From: Sinomicrobium pectinilyticum
GTDB lineage: Bacteria; Bacteroidota; Bacteroidia; Flavobacteriales; Flavobacteriaceae
Direction of reading: 5' to 3'
Length of the DNA: 62,121 nt
Assembly (NCBI RefSeq): GCF_003725735.1
Contig: NZ_RJTM01000110.1
Location: 1-62,121, forward strand
A model generated the notes under the pieces. It was given only the letters and a program-made list of their open reading frames with translations, had not been told where the DNA came from and made no database searches. A program made the translations under genes and the position numbers. This document shows positions 44,410 to 56,300 of this stretch, piece after piece. Numbering within the stretch: position 1 is the first letter of the stretch; every line of letters begins with the position of its first letter.

Positions 44410-45216
44410 ATGAAACCTCTTAGAAATCTATTTTTTTGCATAAGCCTTACCGTGTTCTTTTCCTGTAAAAACGACCGGGAACCAGTTGAGTTCACTTTCA
44501 TGACCTACAATATCTATCACGGGGAGAACTATTACAAGCGGGGAGAAAGCAATATCGCCGGCATTGCCTCCGTTATCCGGGATGCCCGTCCTGATTTCAT
44601 AGCATTACAGGAAGTAGACAGTATGACCATGCGCACTGCCGGATTTAACAGTGGTGAGAAAAAAGACCTTGTCAAAGAGCTTGAAACCCTTACCGGGATG
44701 CACGGCACCTTTGGCAAAGCCATCGATTACAGTGAAGGTGGCTACGGTGAAGGGCTGTTAACCGCAAAGCCGGCAAAAACCGGGGTTATTCCTTTACCTG
44801 TACCCGCAGGAGGAGAAGGGAGAGCCCTTGTATATGCTACATACATCTATGGCAAAGGAAAGAAAATCACCTTTGCCGCTACCCATCTCTGTCATGAATA
44901 TGAAGAAAACCGGGTAGCACAGGTCCAGGCCGTCAATGACTTTCTCCTGAAACTGGACCATCCCGTGGTCCTTGCCGGGGATCTGAATTTTAAAGAAGAT
45001 TCTGCTCCCTATGAAATTCTGCAACCTAACTGGACGGATTCGGCCAAAGCATTCGGATCTCCCACACTTACCATACCTGCGGACACTCCCCGATCGAGGA
45101 TAGATTACATCTGGCTGAGCAAAAACAGCGACTGGAATATCCTATCCGTGGATGTTCGTAAAACAGATTATTCGGACCACATGCCGGTTGTTGTTAAAGT
45201 TTCCTTACGACAGTAA
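44410..45216 (+). CDS. Endonuclease/exonuclease/phosphatase-family lipoprotein
   Basis: A 268-residue lipoprotein (lipobox VFFSC, Cys19) of the EEP/DNase I-like fold. Motifs in order are FMTYNIYHG (Asn), ALQEVD (metal Glu), THLCHEYEE, AGDLNF (Asp, Asn) and YSDHMPV (catalytic Asp-His). Family members include sphingomyelinases, inositol phosphatases and nucleases. Anchoring in the envelope argues for a lipid or nucleotide substrate outside the cytoplasm. Co-transcribed with the metallophosphoesterase gene. The exact reaction is unknown. Confidence 0.87.
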   Translation: MKPLRNLFFCISLTVFFSCKNDREPVEFTFMTYNIYHGENYYKRGESNIAGIASVIRDARPDFIALQEVDSMTMRTAGFNSGEKKDLVKELETLTGMHGTFGKAIDYSEGGYGEGLLTAKPAKTGVIPLPVPAGGEGRALVYATYIYGKGKKITFAATHLCHEYEENRVAQVQAVNDFLLKLDHPVVLAGDLNFKEDSAPYEILQPNWTDSAKAFGSPTLTIPADTPRSRIDYIWLSKNSDWNILSVDVRKTDYSDHMPVVVKVSLRQ

Positions 45217-45240
45217 CCCGCCAATCAATTAAATACAAAA

Positions 45241-45269
45241 AAAGAGCCGGACACACAATCCGGCTCTTT
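45241..45269. terminator. Terminator between convergent genes
   Basis: AAAGAGCCGG (45241-45250) and CCGGCTCTTT (45260-45269) form a stem of 10-11 bp. On the minus strand it is followed by TTTTGTATTT, so it mainly ends gltD. On the plus strand the following T run is weak. Confidence 0.75.
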
Positions 45270-45332
45270 CCACTTACACTAACACAAATAAAATAGAGGA
45301 AAAATAGTTCTCTATCTAAATCTTCTCCTTAA

Positions 45333-46790
45333 TTATGCGGCAGGGAGATCCCCTTTTTCCTTAACCGGAAGGGAGGATGTTCCCATCAGGAATTTATCGA
45401 CGTGGTGCGCCGCTTCCCTGCCTTCGGATATGGCCCATACAATCAGGGATTGTCCTCTTCGCATATCGCCGGCAACAAAAACGTTCGGCACATTGGTCTG
45501 GTAATTTTCACCTTTGATATTGGTCCTGGCATCCTCTTCAAGTCCCAGTTGTTCTCCCAGGGTTTTCTCCGGCCCGGTAAATCCTAGCGCCAGCAGGGCC
45601 AGGTCACATGGCCATTCTTTTTCGGAACCTTCCACTTCTTTGAGCTGCGGGCGTCCGCCGGGGACTTTCACCCATTCCACTTCTACGGTTTTCAGGGCTT
45701 TTAAGTTACCCGCTTCATCTTTAATAAATTCCTTCGTAGCAATACTCCAGTTGCGGTCGCAACCTTCTTCATGTGACGAAGTGTTTTTCAGTGTAAACGG
45801 CCAGAAAGGCCATGGATTTTCAGCAGTTCTTTCCTTGGATGGCATAGGCAAGATCTCAAAATTGGTCACCGATGCTGCTCCGTGACGATTTGAAGTACCC
45901 ACACAGTCCGACCCGGTGTCCCCGCCGCCGATAACAATAACGTGTTTTCCCCGGGCATGAAGGTCTTTGACCGGTTCTACCACTCCGTCTACCACTTCGT
46001 TATTTCTCTTGAGGAATTCCATAGCCTGTACCACTCCTTTGGCATCTGCCCCTGGAATGGGCAATCCTCTTCTGGCAGTAGCACCGCCACACAGTACTAT
46101 AGCATCGTATCCCTTCAGTTCTTCCACATCGTAGTTAACTCCCACATGAACCCCGGTCTTAAACTCAATACCTTCTTCTTCAAGTATGGCCAGCCTGCGG
46201 TCTATGACCTGTTTTTCCAGTTTAAAATCCGGGATACCGTAGCGAAGTAATCCGCCGGCCTTTTTATCTCTTTCAAAAACAGTAACGGTATGTCCTGCCC
46301 GGTTCAGTTGCTGTGCTGCGGCAAGCCCTGCCGGTCCGGAACCTATCACCGCTACCTTTTTACCGGTGCGTTCCTTGGGCGGATCGGCTTTTATCCAGCC
46401 TTCTTTGAACCCGCGTTCCACGATATATTTTTCAATAAGCTCTATAGAAACTGGTGGATTTATAATGCCCAGTACACATGCGGACTCGCATGGTGCCGGA
46501 CACAACCTGCCCGTAAATTCGGGGAAGTTATTGGTAGCGTGAAGTATGCTCAGCGCCTTGGCCCAGTTGTTCTGATACACCGCATCGTTAAAATCGGGGA
46601 TCAGGTTTCCGAGCGGACATCCGCTGTGGCAAAAGGGAATTCCGCAGTCCATACATCTTCCTCCCTGCTCATTCAGTTCACTTTCCGTAAGATCTACGGT
46701 AAATTCTTCGTAGTTCTGTACTCGTTTTTTAACTTCTATATAGTCTTCAACTTTTCTGTCGTATTCCAAAAAGCCTCTTAGTTTTCCCAT
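45333..46790 (-). CDS. gltD: Glutamate synthase (NADPH) small subunit
   Basis: Passes electrons from NADPH through FAD and iron-sulfur clusters to the large subunit. The 485-residue protein has cysteine motifs [17 protein letters not shown] and [12 protein letters not shown] for [4Fe-4S] clusters. The FAD-binding [15 protein letters not shown] and the NADP-binding [13 protein letters not shown] follow. The C-terminal [20 protein letters not shown] is the second FAD contact. Length is typical. It begins 45 bp after gltB and shares its operon. Together the pair makes two glutamates from glutamine and 2-oxoglutarate. Cytoplasmic. Confidence 0.95.
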   Translation of the reverse strand: MGKLRGFLEYDRKVEDYIEVKKRVQNYEEFTVDLTESELNEQGGRCMDCGIPFCHSGCPLGNLIPDFNDAVYQNNWAKALSILHATNNFPEFTGRLCPAPCESACVLGIINPPVSIELIEKYIVERGFKEGWIKADPPKERTGKKVAVIGSGPAGLAAAQQLNRAGHTVTVFERDKKAGGLLRYGIPDFKLEKQVIDRRLAILEEEGIEFKTGVHVGVNYDVEELKGYDAIVLCGGATARRGLPIPGADAKGVVQAMEFLKRNNEVVDGVVEPVKDLHARGKHVIVIGGGDTGSDCVGTSNRHGAASVTNFEILPMPSKERTAENPWPFWPFTLKNTSSHEEGCDRNWSIATKEFIKDEAGNLKALKTVEVEWVKVPGGRPQLKEVEGSEKEWPCDLALLALGFTGPEKTLGEQLGLEEDARTNIKGENYQTNVPNVFVAGDMRRGQSLIVWAISEGREAAHHVDKFLMGTSSLPVKEKGDLPAA

Positions 46791-46835
46791 GGTCGTTGTC
46801 TTTTTATTGCCCTTATTTATTCCGTTAAACAGCAG

Positions 46836-49800
46836 TTACCCATTTACATTTGCCATTAATTCCTCACTGTCCAGTGCTTTTTCCCTGGCCAGTCTTTCCA
46901 GCGCTTTTTTGTATTCCACAGGCATTACCTTGATGAATTTGTTTCGCTGCGCTTTCCAGTCGTCCAACAGTCGTTTTGCCAACGGACTTTCGGTATGGGT
47001 ATAATGGTTTTCCACCAGCTGTCTTACCTCCTCCATATCTTCGGAAGAAGGTTCTTCGAGCTCCACCATTTCCAGGTTGAAATTGTGTTCGTCCAGTTCA
47101 TTGGAGCCATTGTAGATATAAGCTGTACCTCCGCTCATTCCGGCTGCGAAGTTCCTTCCTATCTTTCCGAGTATAACAGCTACCCCTCCGGTCATATATT
47201 CACATCCGTGATCACCGATACCTTCTACTACAGCTTTTGCTCCGGAATTCCTCACGCAAAACCGTTCGCCTGCTATTCCGTTGATATATGCTTCTCCGGT
47301 AATCGCCCCGTATAATGCCACGTTACCGATTATAATATTCTCTTCGGGTTTGAAAGTGGCTTTTTCCGGCACTCTTACTACCAGCTTACCTCCGGAAAGA
47401 CCTTTTCCGAAATAATCGTTGGTGTTACCATTGACGACCATAGTGAGTCCGTGTGTGGCGAACGCCCCGAAGCTCTGTCCTGCAGAACCGGTAAATTTCA
47501 GGGTCAGGGTATCTTCGGGAAGCCCCTGGGCCCCATGAATTTTGGAAATTTCGTTACTGAGGATCGCCCCGGTAGTACGATTGGTGTTGTTGATAATGAA
47601 GCACTGCTCCATTTTTTCTTTCCTGTAGACTGCCGGGTGAGCCTTGCTCAGTATATCGAAATCCAGAACATTTTCCAGTTCGTGGTCTTGTTTCTTTGTA
47701 TTGTATAAGTCTATATGGTCTCCCACCTGGGGCTTGTAAAGTATTTTAGAGAAATCTATCCCCTGTGCCTTGTAATGGTCTACTGCCCGGTTCATGTCCA
47801 GTTTCTCGCTTTTACCTACCATTTCGTTAATGGTACGGAAACCGAGATCGGCCATGATCTGTCGCAGTTCCTGCGCTACGAAGTACATGAAATTGATAAC
47901 ATGCTCCGGAGTTCCTTTAAAGTTTTTGCGGAGTTCGGGATCCTGGGTGGCTATACCCACCGGACAGGTATTCAGATGGCACGCACGCATCATAATACAT
48001 CCGGATGCTACCAGGGGTGCAGTGGCAAAACCGAACTCTTCGGCCCCGAGCAGGCATGCAATGGCCACATCACGCCCTGTTTTCAATTGCCCGTCACACT
48101 CCAGTACTATCCTGTTTCTCAAATCATTCAGCACCAGTGTTTGCTGTGCTTCGGCTATTCCAAGCTCCCAGGGAAGCCCCGCATGGCGAAGAGAGGTCAG
48201 AGGTGAAGCCCCGGTACCTCCGTCATAACCGGAAACCAGAATAACATCGGCTTTGGCTTTGGCTACACCGGCGGCTATGGTACCTACGCCTACTTCGGAC
48301 ACCAGTTTTACATTGACCCTGGCCTCGCGATTGGCATTTTTGAGATCGTAGATCAGCTGGGCCAGGTCTTCAATAGAATAGATGTCGTGGTGCGGGGGTG
48401 GGGATATCAACCCTACATAAGGGGTCGAATTTCTTACTTTGGCTACCCATGGATATACTTTGGGTCCGGGCAGCTGTCCTCCTTCCCCGGGTTTTGCACC
48501 CTGGGCCATTTTTATCTGTATTTCCCTGGCATTGGTCAGGTAATTGATAGATACCCCGAACCTTCCGGATGCCACCTGTTTGATGGCACTGTTCTTCCAG
48601 GTTCCGTCCATATCCTTGTGGAACCTTCTCGGATCTTCACCACCTTCCCCGGAGTTGCTCTTCCCTCCGATACGGTTCATTGCAATTGCGAGATTTTCAT
48701 GGGCTTCCTGGCTAATAGAACCGAAGGACATGGCCCCGGTTTTAAAACGCTTGACAATCTCGGTCCAGGGCTCAACTTCTTCAAGAGGAATAGGGTTAAG
48801 GTTTCTGAACTTGAACATGCCCCGAAGCGTCATCAGTCGTTCGCTCTGCTCATTGATGATATCTGAGTACTCTTTAAAGCTCTCGTATTTGTTGCTTCGC
48901 ACCGCCTGTTGCAGTTTGGCTACGGAAGCAGGGTTGAACATGTGCCGCTCCCCGTTCCTTCGCCAACGGTAATCGCCTCCTATATCCAGGGTGAGATCGG
49001 CAGCTATTTTTTCTTTTTCAAAAGCCTTATCGTACCGCTTGCGTATTTCTTTCTCTATTTCGTAAAGTCCTATCCCTTCTACCCGCGTGGCGGTATTGCA
49101 GAAGTATTTGTCCACGAACTTTTTGTTGAGACCAAGGGCTTCAAATATCTGGGATCCCCTGTAAGAATGAAGGGTAGATATCCCGATTTTATTCATGATC
49201 TTAACAATTCCTTTTCCGATGGCCTTGTTAAAATTCTTAACCGCTTTTTCCGCACTCTCCGCAACAATATCTTCATTGGCTACGAGTTCCGCAATAATTT
49301 CGTTGACCAAATACGGGTTAATGGCACTTGCCCCGTAACCGAACAACATGGCAAAATGATGTGGTTCTCTCGGTTCTGCGGATTCTATGATGATTCCTAC
49401 AGAAGACCGTTTTCCCAGTTTTTTCAAGGAATGGTGTACGAATGAACATGCCAGAATCGCGGGAATGGGCGCATATCCTTTTTCTACATTCCGGTCGGAA
49501 AGTATAATAATGTTCGCCCCTTCGTCCACCGCTGCGGATATTTCGGAAATAATGGTTTCCAGCCTGGATTCGAGCCCGTTCAATCCTTTATCTACTTCAT
49601 AGAGTACGGAAATCGATCTGGCTTTAAAATCCGGATGTTCTATATATTTGATCTTATCGAGGTCCTCGTTGGAAATCACGGGGTTCTGAATCCGGAGTTT
49701 TTTTGCCTGTTCCGGCACAACATCAAATATATTTCTGTCTCCCCCGATGGAAAGGCTTATATCCGTTACGATCTCTTCCCGTATACCATCCAGTGGCGGA

Positions 49801-51368
49801 TTGGTAACCTGGGCGAAGAGTTGTTTAAAATAGTTATATAGCAACTGTGGTTTTTCCGAAAGTACGGCGAGGGGGGTATCGAATCCCATAGACCCAATAG
49901 CTTCCTTACCTTCGGTGGCCATCGGGGTGATAATGGTTTTGATATCTTCCAGTGTATAACCAAAAAGTTTTTGCCTCGTGTGGATATCCTCTTTTTCCAC
50001 GGGCGTTTTGTTTCCCGTATAAGGAATACTCGCCAATGGCAGAAGGTTCTCATCCAGCCATTTGCGGTAAGGCCTCTGAGAGGTGATTTCTTTTTTCACT
50101 TCTTCATCCCCTACAATACGGCCCTCGTTCATATCCACCAGGAACATACGCCCAGGTTCGAGACGACCGTGGTATTCCACATTTTCCGGTTTTATGTCAA
50201 TAACCCCGGTTTCCGACGACATGACTACATACCCGTCTTTGGTCACCGTATACCGGGAAGGACGCAGTCCGTTCCTGTCCAGTAAGGCGCCTATATAGTT
50301 CCCGTCAGTAAACGGAATGGAGGCGGGACCGTCCCATGGCTCCATAATACAGGCGTTATACTCGTAGAATGCCTTTTTGGTGTCGTCCATGGACTGATGC
50401 TTTTCCCAGGCTTCGGGCACCATCATCATCATGGCTTCCGGCAAGGACCTTCCGGTTTGCAGCAGTAGTTCCAAAACCATGTCCATAGAAGCCGAATCGG
50501 ACTTACCTTCCAGTACTATGGGAGGGATATCTTTCAAAGTATCGCCGAAAATCTCGCTTTTGAACAGTTCTTCCCGGGCCTTCATTCTGCTCAGGTTCCC
50601 TTTAAGGGTATTGATCTCCCCGTTATGGCACATATACCGGAAAGGCTGGGCCAGGTCCCAGGTGGGGAATGTATTGGTAGAGAACCGTTGGTGCACCAGA
50701 GCGAGTTTGGTCACCACATCGGGCTCGTTAAGGTCTTTGTAATACCTGTTTATATCCTGCGGCATTAACAGCCCTTTGTAAATAATGGTTGTAGTGGACA
50801 GACTGGAGAAGTAAAAGTAATCTGCCTCCGAAAAATTGGACTGAAGCACCTGGTGTTCCGCAATTTTACGGGCAGCGTATAACCGGGCATTGAATTCGCT
50901 TTCGGAAAGGTCTTGCCCGTTTTTGCCCACAAATACCTGCATAACGGTTGGTTCGGACTCCGCCGCTATTGCCCCGATACAATCGTGATCTACCGGAACT
51001 TTTCTCCAACCTATAATGTGCAATCCCTGTCTGGCTATGTTCTCTTCAAATATCCTGGTACATACTTTAACCTGGTTAGCGGATTTGGGCAAAAAAAGCA
51101 TCCCGACGGCATACTCTTTGTATTCGGGAAGTTCAAAGCTACATGCTTTCCTGAAAAAATCATGGGGTATTTCAATAAGTATACCTGCACCATCTCCCGT
51201 TTTGCCGTCCGCACTAACAGCTCCTCTATGTTCCAAACGGATAAGGATATCCAGGGCCTTATGAATAATATCATTGGTCCTTTTCCCTTTCAGGTTACAA
51301 ATAAAACCTGCTCCGCAATTGTCATGTTCAAACTCCGGGGAATAAAGTCCTTGCTGCTTAAGTTTCAT
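46836..51368 (-). CDS. gltB: Glutamate synthase large subunit
   Basis: The 1510-residue catalytic subunit. It has a short propeptide (1-17) before the Ntn nucleophile Cys18 (HDNCGAGFI), the glutaminase domain (about 18-420), a central domain, and the FMN-binding synthase barrel with [28 protein letters not shown] and the [3Fe-4S] motif [17 protein letters not shown]-terminal GXGXG beta-helix domain ends the protein ([20 protein letters not shown]). Length is normal. gltD follows after 45 bp. An 18-bp near-palindrome at 51449-51466, 81 bp upstream of the start, may be a regulator site. Confidence 0.96.
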   Translation of the reverse strand: MKLKQQGLYSPEFEHDNCGAGFICNLKGKRTNDIIHKALDILIRLEHRGAVSADGKTGDGAGILIEIPHDFFRKACSFELPEYKEYAVGMLFLPKSANQVKVCTRIFEENIARQGLHIIGWRKVPVDHDCIGAIAAESEPTVMQVFVGKNGQDLSESEFNARLYAARKIAEHQVLQSNFSEADYFYFSSLSTTTIIYKGLLMPQDINRYYKDLNEPDVVTKLALVHQRFSTNTFPTWDLAQPFRYMCHNGEINTLKGNLSRMKAREELFKSEIFGDTLKDIPPIVLEGKSDSASMDMVLELLLQTGRSLPEAMMMMVPEAWEKHQSMDDTKKAFYEYNACIMEPWDGPASIPFTDGNYIGALLDRNGLRPSRYTVTKDGYVVMSSETGVIDIKPENVEYHGRLEPGRMFLVDMNEGRIVGDEEVKKEITSQRPYRKWLDENLLPLASIPYTGNKTPVEKEDIHTRQKLFGYTLEDIKTIITPMATEGKEAIGSMGFDTPLAVLSEKPQLLYNYFKQLFAQVTNPPLDGIREEIVTDISLSIGGDRNIFDVVPEQAKKLRIQNPVISNEDLDKIKYIEHPDFKARSISVLYEVDKGLNGLESRLETIISEISAAVDEGANIIILSDRNVEKGYAPIPAILACSFVHHSLKKLGKRSSVGIIIESAEPREPHHFAMLFGYGASAINPYLVNEIIAELVANEDIVAESAEKAVKNFNKAIGKGIVKIMNKIGISTLHSYRGSQIFEALGLNKKFVDKYFCNTATRVEGIGLYEIEKEIRKRYDKAFEKEKIAADLTLDIGGDYRWRRNGERHMFNPASVAKLQQAVRSNKYESFKEYSDIINEQSERLMTLRGMFKFRNLNPIPLEEVEPWTEIVKRFKTGAMSFGSISQEAHENLAIAMNRIGGKSNSGEGGEDPRRFHKDMDGTWKNSAIKQVASGRFGVSINYLTNAREIQIKMAQGAKPGEGGQLPGPKVYPWVAKVRNSTPYVGLISPPPHHDIYSIEDLAQLIYDLKNANREARVNVKLVSEVGVGTIAAGVAKAKADVILVSGYDGGTGASPLTSLRHAGLPWELGIAEAQQTLVLNDLRNRIVLECDGQLKTGRDVAIACLLGAEEFGFATAPLVASGCIMMRACHLNTCPVGIATQDPELRKNFKGTPEHVINFMYFVAQELRQIMADLGFRTINEMVGKSEKLDMNRAVDHYKAQGIDFSKILYKPQVGDHIDLYNTKKQDHELENVLDFDILSKAHPAVYRKEKMEQCFIINNTNRTTGAILSNEISKIHGAQGLPEDTLTLKFTGSAGQSFGAFATHGLTMVVNGNTNDYFGKGLSGGKLVVRVPEKATFKPEENIIIGNVALYGAITGEAYINGIAGERFCVRNSGAKAVVEGIGDHGCEYMTGGVAVILGKIGRNFAAGMSGGTAYIYNGSNELDEHNFNLEMVELEEPSSEDMEEVRQLVENHYTHTESPLAKRLLDDWKAQRNKFIKVMPVEYKKALERLAREKALDSEELMANVNG

Positions 51369-51838
51369 ATCTCTTAGTGATTGGTGTTAAAAAATCATCA
51401 ACGAAATTAACACATCTACATAAAATTACACATAGGATTTTAGAATTGACACAAATTAATTCGTGTTTCTTAAAATATCATTGATGATAATCCAAAAAGA
51501 TTACTCAGAGCAGAGGAAATTACAGATATGCTATTTTGACTCCCGTTTCAGAGGGCACCCCCATCTAAAACGAGCTTTAAAGAACAAAAAACAATATTAA
51601 AACCAAAACACCCTACCAAAAAACAGAAAATAACAATTAATAAATGAATAAAAACAAAAACACCCCCTATAAATTCAGGGCAAACAAAAATAAAAAAGGA
51701 GAAAAAAACCGTAAATACAGTTCTTTTCTCCACAGGAAGTATTTTCTATATAAAAAGGAGCACTAAAAAAATAAAAACCAAACGGAAGGAATTATCCTGC
51801 ATAAACACAGTAAATTCCTTACTTCATCTATCTCTACT
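51369..51838. other. gltB upstream region, very A-rich on the plus strand; no gene
   Basis: The 470 bp between the efflux gene end and gltB hold the gltB promoter area and a long A-rich tract (about 51580-51780). A minus-strand frame at 51548-51733 is hydrophobic only because the tract is A-rich, and I do not accept it. No clear intrinsic terminator for the efflux operon was found. Confidence 0.5.
51449..51466. promoter_or_regulatory. 18-bp near-palindrome upstream of gltB
   Basis: ACACAAATTAATTCGTGT pairs at 8 of 9 positions with its own complement. It is 81 bp before the gltB start, a fitting place for a nitrogen or amino-acid responsive regulator. The binding protein is unknown. Confidence 0.4.
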
Positions 51839-53317
51839 CTACTGCCAACCTCCTCCAAGGCTTCGGTACAATTCTATATTGGCAAGCAGTATTTGCATTT
51901 TTATATCGATAAGTCCCAGTTCACTATCCAGGGCATCACTTTGTGCTGTGATAACCTCCAGATAATTGGCAAAACCACTTCTAAAGAGGAGGGCAGCATC
52001 CGTAACTCCCCGCTGGGTAGTATTTAATCGTTCCTGTGTAAGGACGTATTCCTGCTCCAGTTTATCCAGGGTTATCATGGCATCTGATACCTCTCTCACC
52101 GCATCGAGAATCGTCTCCTTGAAGTCCAGCTGGGCCAGCTGCCGTCTCGCCAATGCCTTTTTGTAATTCGTCTTCAGTTTTCGTTGTTGGAATATCGGCT
52201 GAAAAATAGCGCCGTTTATCAGGGCAAATAAGGATTCCGCCGGGGTTGAGAACAGCTTATTCGCCTTATAGGAATCGAGTCCCATACTGGCATCGATAGT
52301 AAGGGTAGGATATTTTAACGCCTGGGCGATACCCACTTCTGCATTACTCATTATTAATTCATATTCCGAGGCGGCCACATCGGGTCGGTTTTGCAGGAGT
52401 TCCATAGGCACCCCCGTGTTATATTTCCCCTTGAACTCGGCATTGTCCAGATGTCCGCGGATTTCTATGCGTTGCGGTTCTCTTCCCAGCAGGGCATTCA
52501 GCCTGTTTTCCTGAAGCGCATACTCACGTTCTATTTGCGGTATAAGCGCTTCAAATCTCAGTTTTTGTGATTTGGTCTGGCGTACAGCTAGCGAGGTAGC
52601 CTCTCCGGCCTCGTACTGCAGTTCAACAATTCGCAGTGTATTTTCATTAAGATTGAGGTTCCGTTCTGCCACTGCCAGTTCTGCCTTGAGCTTTAGCAAT
52701 TCGTAATACGTAGAAGCTACTTCTGCGACCAATGCCGTCTGCACTGCCTTTTTAAACTCCTCGCTTTGCATGTAAGCCGCACGGGCGGCATCTTTTTTCC
52801 AGCGAAGCTTTCCCCAGAGCCCCACTTCCCAGCTGGAACTAACTCCTATATTATAAGACAGGCGCTCCGTATACATACTGGTTGGCGGATTCTCCCCGTG
52901 AATCCTTCGCCCTCGATTGGAACCGTAATTATTGTGGTTCAAGCTCCGATAATCTCTAGTATAACCGGGCCCGGCTCCAAGCGAAGGGTAAAAACTGGCC
53001 CTGGCCTGCAACAGGTCTTGCCGGCTCATTTCCAGAACCTGGACCGTCCTCTGCATATCTATATTATTGGCCAGTGCAGTATCGATCAAAGAAACCAGAT
53101 CATAGTCCCCGAAGAACTCTATCCACTTCATCCTCGCCAGAGGAATACTGTCCAGGCTATCCGCAGCAATACTATCCAGCCTGCTTACACTTCCGTGATA
53201 CTCTTCCGGAAGCACATCAAAATCGGGTCTTTTATAGGGGTCTCCTACCTTACAGCCCGTTACGGCTGCCAGGAGAAAAACCACAATGCCTAGTTTTTTT
53301 ATGTTTGTTAACAACAT
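51839..53317 (-). CDS. TolC/OprM-type outer membrane efflux lipoprotein (NodT family)
   Basis: The 492-residue outer-membrane channel of the RND efflux system. The signal peptide ends in lipobox VTGC (Cys22). Two OEP repeats form long helical hairpins (for example SEEFKKAVQTALVAEVASTY and LVAEVAST...YELLKLKAEL), with LLQNRPDVAASEYEL in the linker, which is diagnostic for this family. The C-terminal repeat has LEVITAQSDALDSELGLI. It is the last gene of the operon, 63 bp after the RND pump gene. Substrates cannot be predicted. Confidence 0.93.
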   Translation of the reverse strand: MLLTNIKKLGIVVFLLAAVTGCKVGDPYKRPDFDVLPEEYHGSVSRLDSIAADSLDSIPLARMKWIEFFGDYDLVSLIDTALANNIDMQRTVQVLEMSRQDLLQARASFYPSLGAGPGYTRDYRSLNHNNYGSNRGRRIHGENPPTSMYTERLSYNIGVSSSWEVGLWGKLRWKKDAARAAYMQSEEFKKAVQTALVAEVASTYYELLKLKAELAVAERNLNLNENTLRIVELQYEAGEATSLAVRQTKSQKLRFEALIPQIEREYALQENRLNALLGREPQRIEIRGHLDNAEFKGKYNTGVPMELLQNRPDVAASEYELIMSNAEVGIAQALKYPTLTIDASMGLDSYKANKLFSTPAESLFALINGAIFQPIFQQRKLKTNYKKALARRQLAQLDFKETILDAVREVSDAMITLDKLEQEYVLTQERLNTTQRGVTDAALLFRSGFANYLEVITAQSDALDSELGLIDIKMQILLANIELYRSLGGGWQ

Positions 53318-53380
53318 TTACCTTATTGTTTTGATCTTCAATTAGTTTTCAAAAAACTGTCCTAAATTTAATACTCACAA

Positions 53381-56300
53381 CTACTCTTCGTCTTCCGTAA
53401 TTTCCACTTTAAACCGATCCTGTAGTTCCTGGAATATATAAGCCAATACGGGAATAAAAATAATTCCGAGGAAAATACCGAAGATCATTCCTCCGGCAGT
53501 ACCTATACTCACAGACCTCGTACCTTGCGCGGACGAGCCTACGGAGAACATCAAAGGTACCAATCCTGCCGTAAAGGCAAAGGAGGTCATCATAATGGGG
53601 CGTATACGCAAAGCACAGGCTTCTATAACCGCATCTATCACCTGTAATCCGGCCCTTCTTTTCTGGGCAACGAATTCCACAATAAGGATAGCATTTTTGG
53701 CCAACAATCCAATGAGCATAATAACACCTATCTGCACATAAATATTATTGTCTACCCCCGCCAGATTAATTGCTGCAAATACCCCGAGTATACCCGGTGG
53801 CAGGGAAAGGATTACCGCCATCGGTAACCAGAAGCTCTCGTATTGTGCAGATAATATAAAGTAAATCAATACGATGCTGACAATGAATACCAGAATAGTA
53901 TCGGACCCGGATTTTCTCTCTTCCAGGCTCATCCCTGTCCATTCGAAACCGAGGTTTGCAGGCAGTTTTTCTTCACTAAGTTCTTCGATGGCACTCATTA
54001 CATCCCCGGTACTGTATCCTTTGGCCGGAGTGATATTTATCCTGGCGGCACTATAGAGGTTATACCGGAATACCGTTTCAGGGCCGAATGTCTGCTCCAG
54101 TCTTACGAAAGCACTCAGCGGAACCATTTCTCCCTTGTCGTTCTTAACCATTATGGAGTTGATGGCTTCCGGAGTTTCCCTGTATTGAACATCGGACTGC
54201 ATATACACCATATACTGACGGGTAAAACGGTTAAAATCTCCCACCCTTGTACGTCCGAAATTAGACTGCAGGGTAAACATCATTTCCTTAACACTTACGC
54301 CAAGCGCTTTGGCTTTGTCATAGTCGATCTCAATCCGGAGTTGAGGAAAATTGGTGTTAAATGATGTAAAAGCCTTTTCTATTTCCTTACGGGCCGTAAG
54401 TTCACGGATGAATTGGTTAATCAAAAGACCGAATTCTCCCATATCGCCATCGCTCATGTCCTGGAGTACGATCTGCACCCCGTCGAAATCACCAAAACCC
54501 TGTACGGTAGGCCTCGGATACATATTCACCTTGGCCTCACTGACCACTGCCATTTTTTCCGTCAGGTGTCGTATTACTTCTTCGATATTTCTTATTTTCC
54601 CTCTATCTTCTATGTCTTTTAGCATAACGTACCCCAAACCTGTAGAAGAACTTTCGGATCCGTCTACAATATTATACCCGGAAACCGTATTCACACTAGA
54701 TACAGCTTCTTCTGCCTGAAGAATAGAATCCATTTCTTTAAGAACCTCACTGGTCCTGTGAAGGGAAGATCCTTCCGGCATGGTCAAGGCAAAAATGAGA
54801 AAGTTATCGTCCTCTGTCGGGACAAATCCCTTAGGGGTACGGTTAGACAAGAAAACGGTAAGCAATGCTACCAGTACCAGTGCCCCCATAACCCACCATT
54901 TATGCAACAAGGACCATTTGACCACTTTTAAATACTTTTCCGTAAACTTATCGAAAAGAGAATCGAATTTCTTCAACCCTTTGTCACGGACTTTTTTCGC
55001 CTTTTGTAATTTTCTTGAGTTACTGATACGCTGTATTATGGTTTCTTTACTCGTATCTCCTTCTTCCTCTTTCCCTTTTTTCAGGATCAAAGCACTTAAT
55101 ACCGGTACCAGGGTAAGCGCATTTATTGCGGATATCAATACCGCAAAAATAATGGTATAGGCAAACTCCTTATAGAATACCCCTACCGGTCCTTCGAGAA
55201 ATCCTACCGGCAGGAAGACAGCTGCAATAACAATAGTAATGGAGATAATAGCACTGGTAATTTCATTCATGGCCGCATTTACGGCTTGTTTTACTCCCAT
55301 GCCGTGATCTTCCATTTTTTCATAAATAGCCTCGATAACCACAATAGCATCATCCACCACTATACCTATGGCCAGTACTATAGACAGCATGCTGAGCACA
55401 TTCATTGTAGCCCCGATAAACTGCAAAAAGAAAAAGGTACCGATCAGGGAAACCGGAATGGAAATTGCGGTAATAATAGTAGCCCGGAAATCCTGCAGAA
55501 AGATAAATACCACGAGGAATACTAAAATAAAGGCCTCTATCAGTGTCTTTTGCACGTGGTGCATGGATTCGTCAATCTGGTCACGTACACTATATGAAAT
55601 ACTGTAATCCATGCCTTCAGGAAAGGCTTTGGCCTGCTTTTCCAAAACCGCACGTACTCCTTCATCAATTTCCACAGCATTCGCTCCCTGCTGTTGTACG
55701 ATATCGATGGTTACAGCCGATTTACCGTTCAACTTGTTATCACTGGCATAATTCGTAGCGCCGAATTCCAATCTTGCCACATCCTTGAGATGTAGTTGCG
55801 TTCCGTCTTTTTCCGTTTTTATAACGAGGTTTTCGTATTGTTCGGGCTCACTAAAACGCCCATCGTGTTTTAATACGATTTCGAATACTTCATCTGAATT
55901 TTCCCCGAACTTTCCGGGTGCCCCCTCGAAGCTCTGGTCTCTTACCTGATTATACACATCCCGGGGGGTCAGCCCGTACACAGCCAGTTTTTCCGGATTA
56001 ATCCATATCCTCATGGCATAATCCCGGGAACGCAATATAGATGCTTCCGCTATACCGCTTACCCTCTTGAGCTCGCGCCGGATCTTCATTCGGGTATAAG
56101 CATTGAGGAAAGTTTCATCATAAGTACCGTCTTCGCTGTAGATATTGATGGTCATCAACGTCCCTTTCAATCGCTTCAGTACTACAATACCAGCCTCCAC
56201 TACCTCCGGGGGAATCTGTTCCATAACCTGAGAAATACGGTTCTGTACTTCTACTGCCGCTGTGTTCGGATCCGTTCCCGGTTCGAAATATACTGTAGAG

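Noticed and set aside
43469-45216. The phosphoesterase and EEP pair considered as part of a defence or DNA-repair system
   Set aside because: Both carry export or lipoprotein signals, so action on cytoplasmic DNA is unlikely.
51548-51733. 61-codon hydrophobic frame on the minus strand upstream of gltB
   Set aside because: Its Phe/Val/Leu-rich sequence follows from the A-rich plus strand; no conserved motif.
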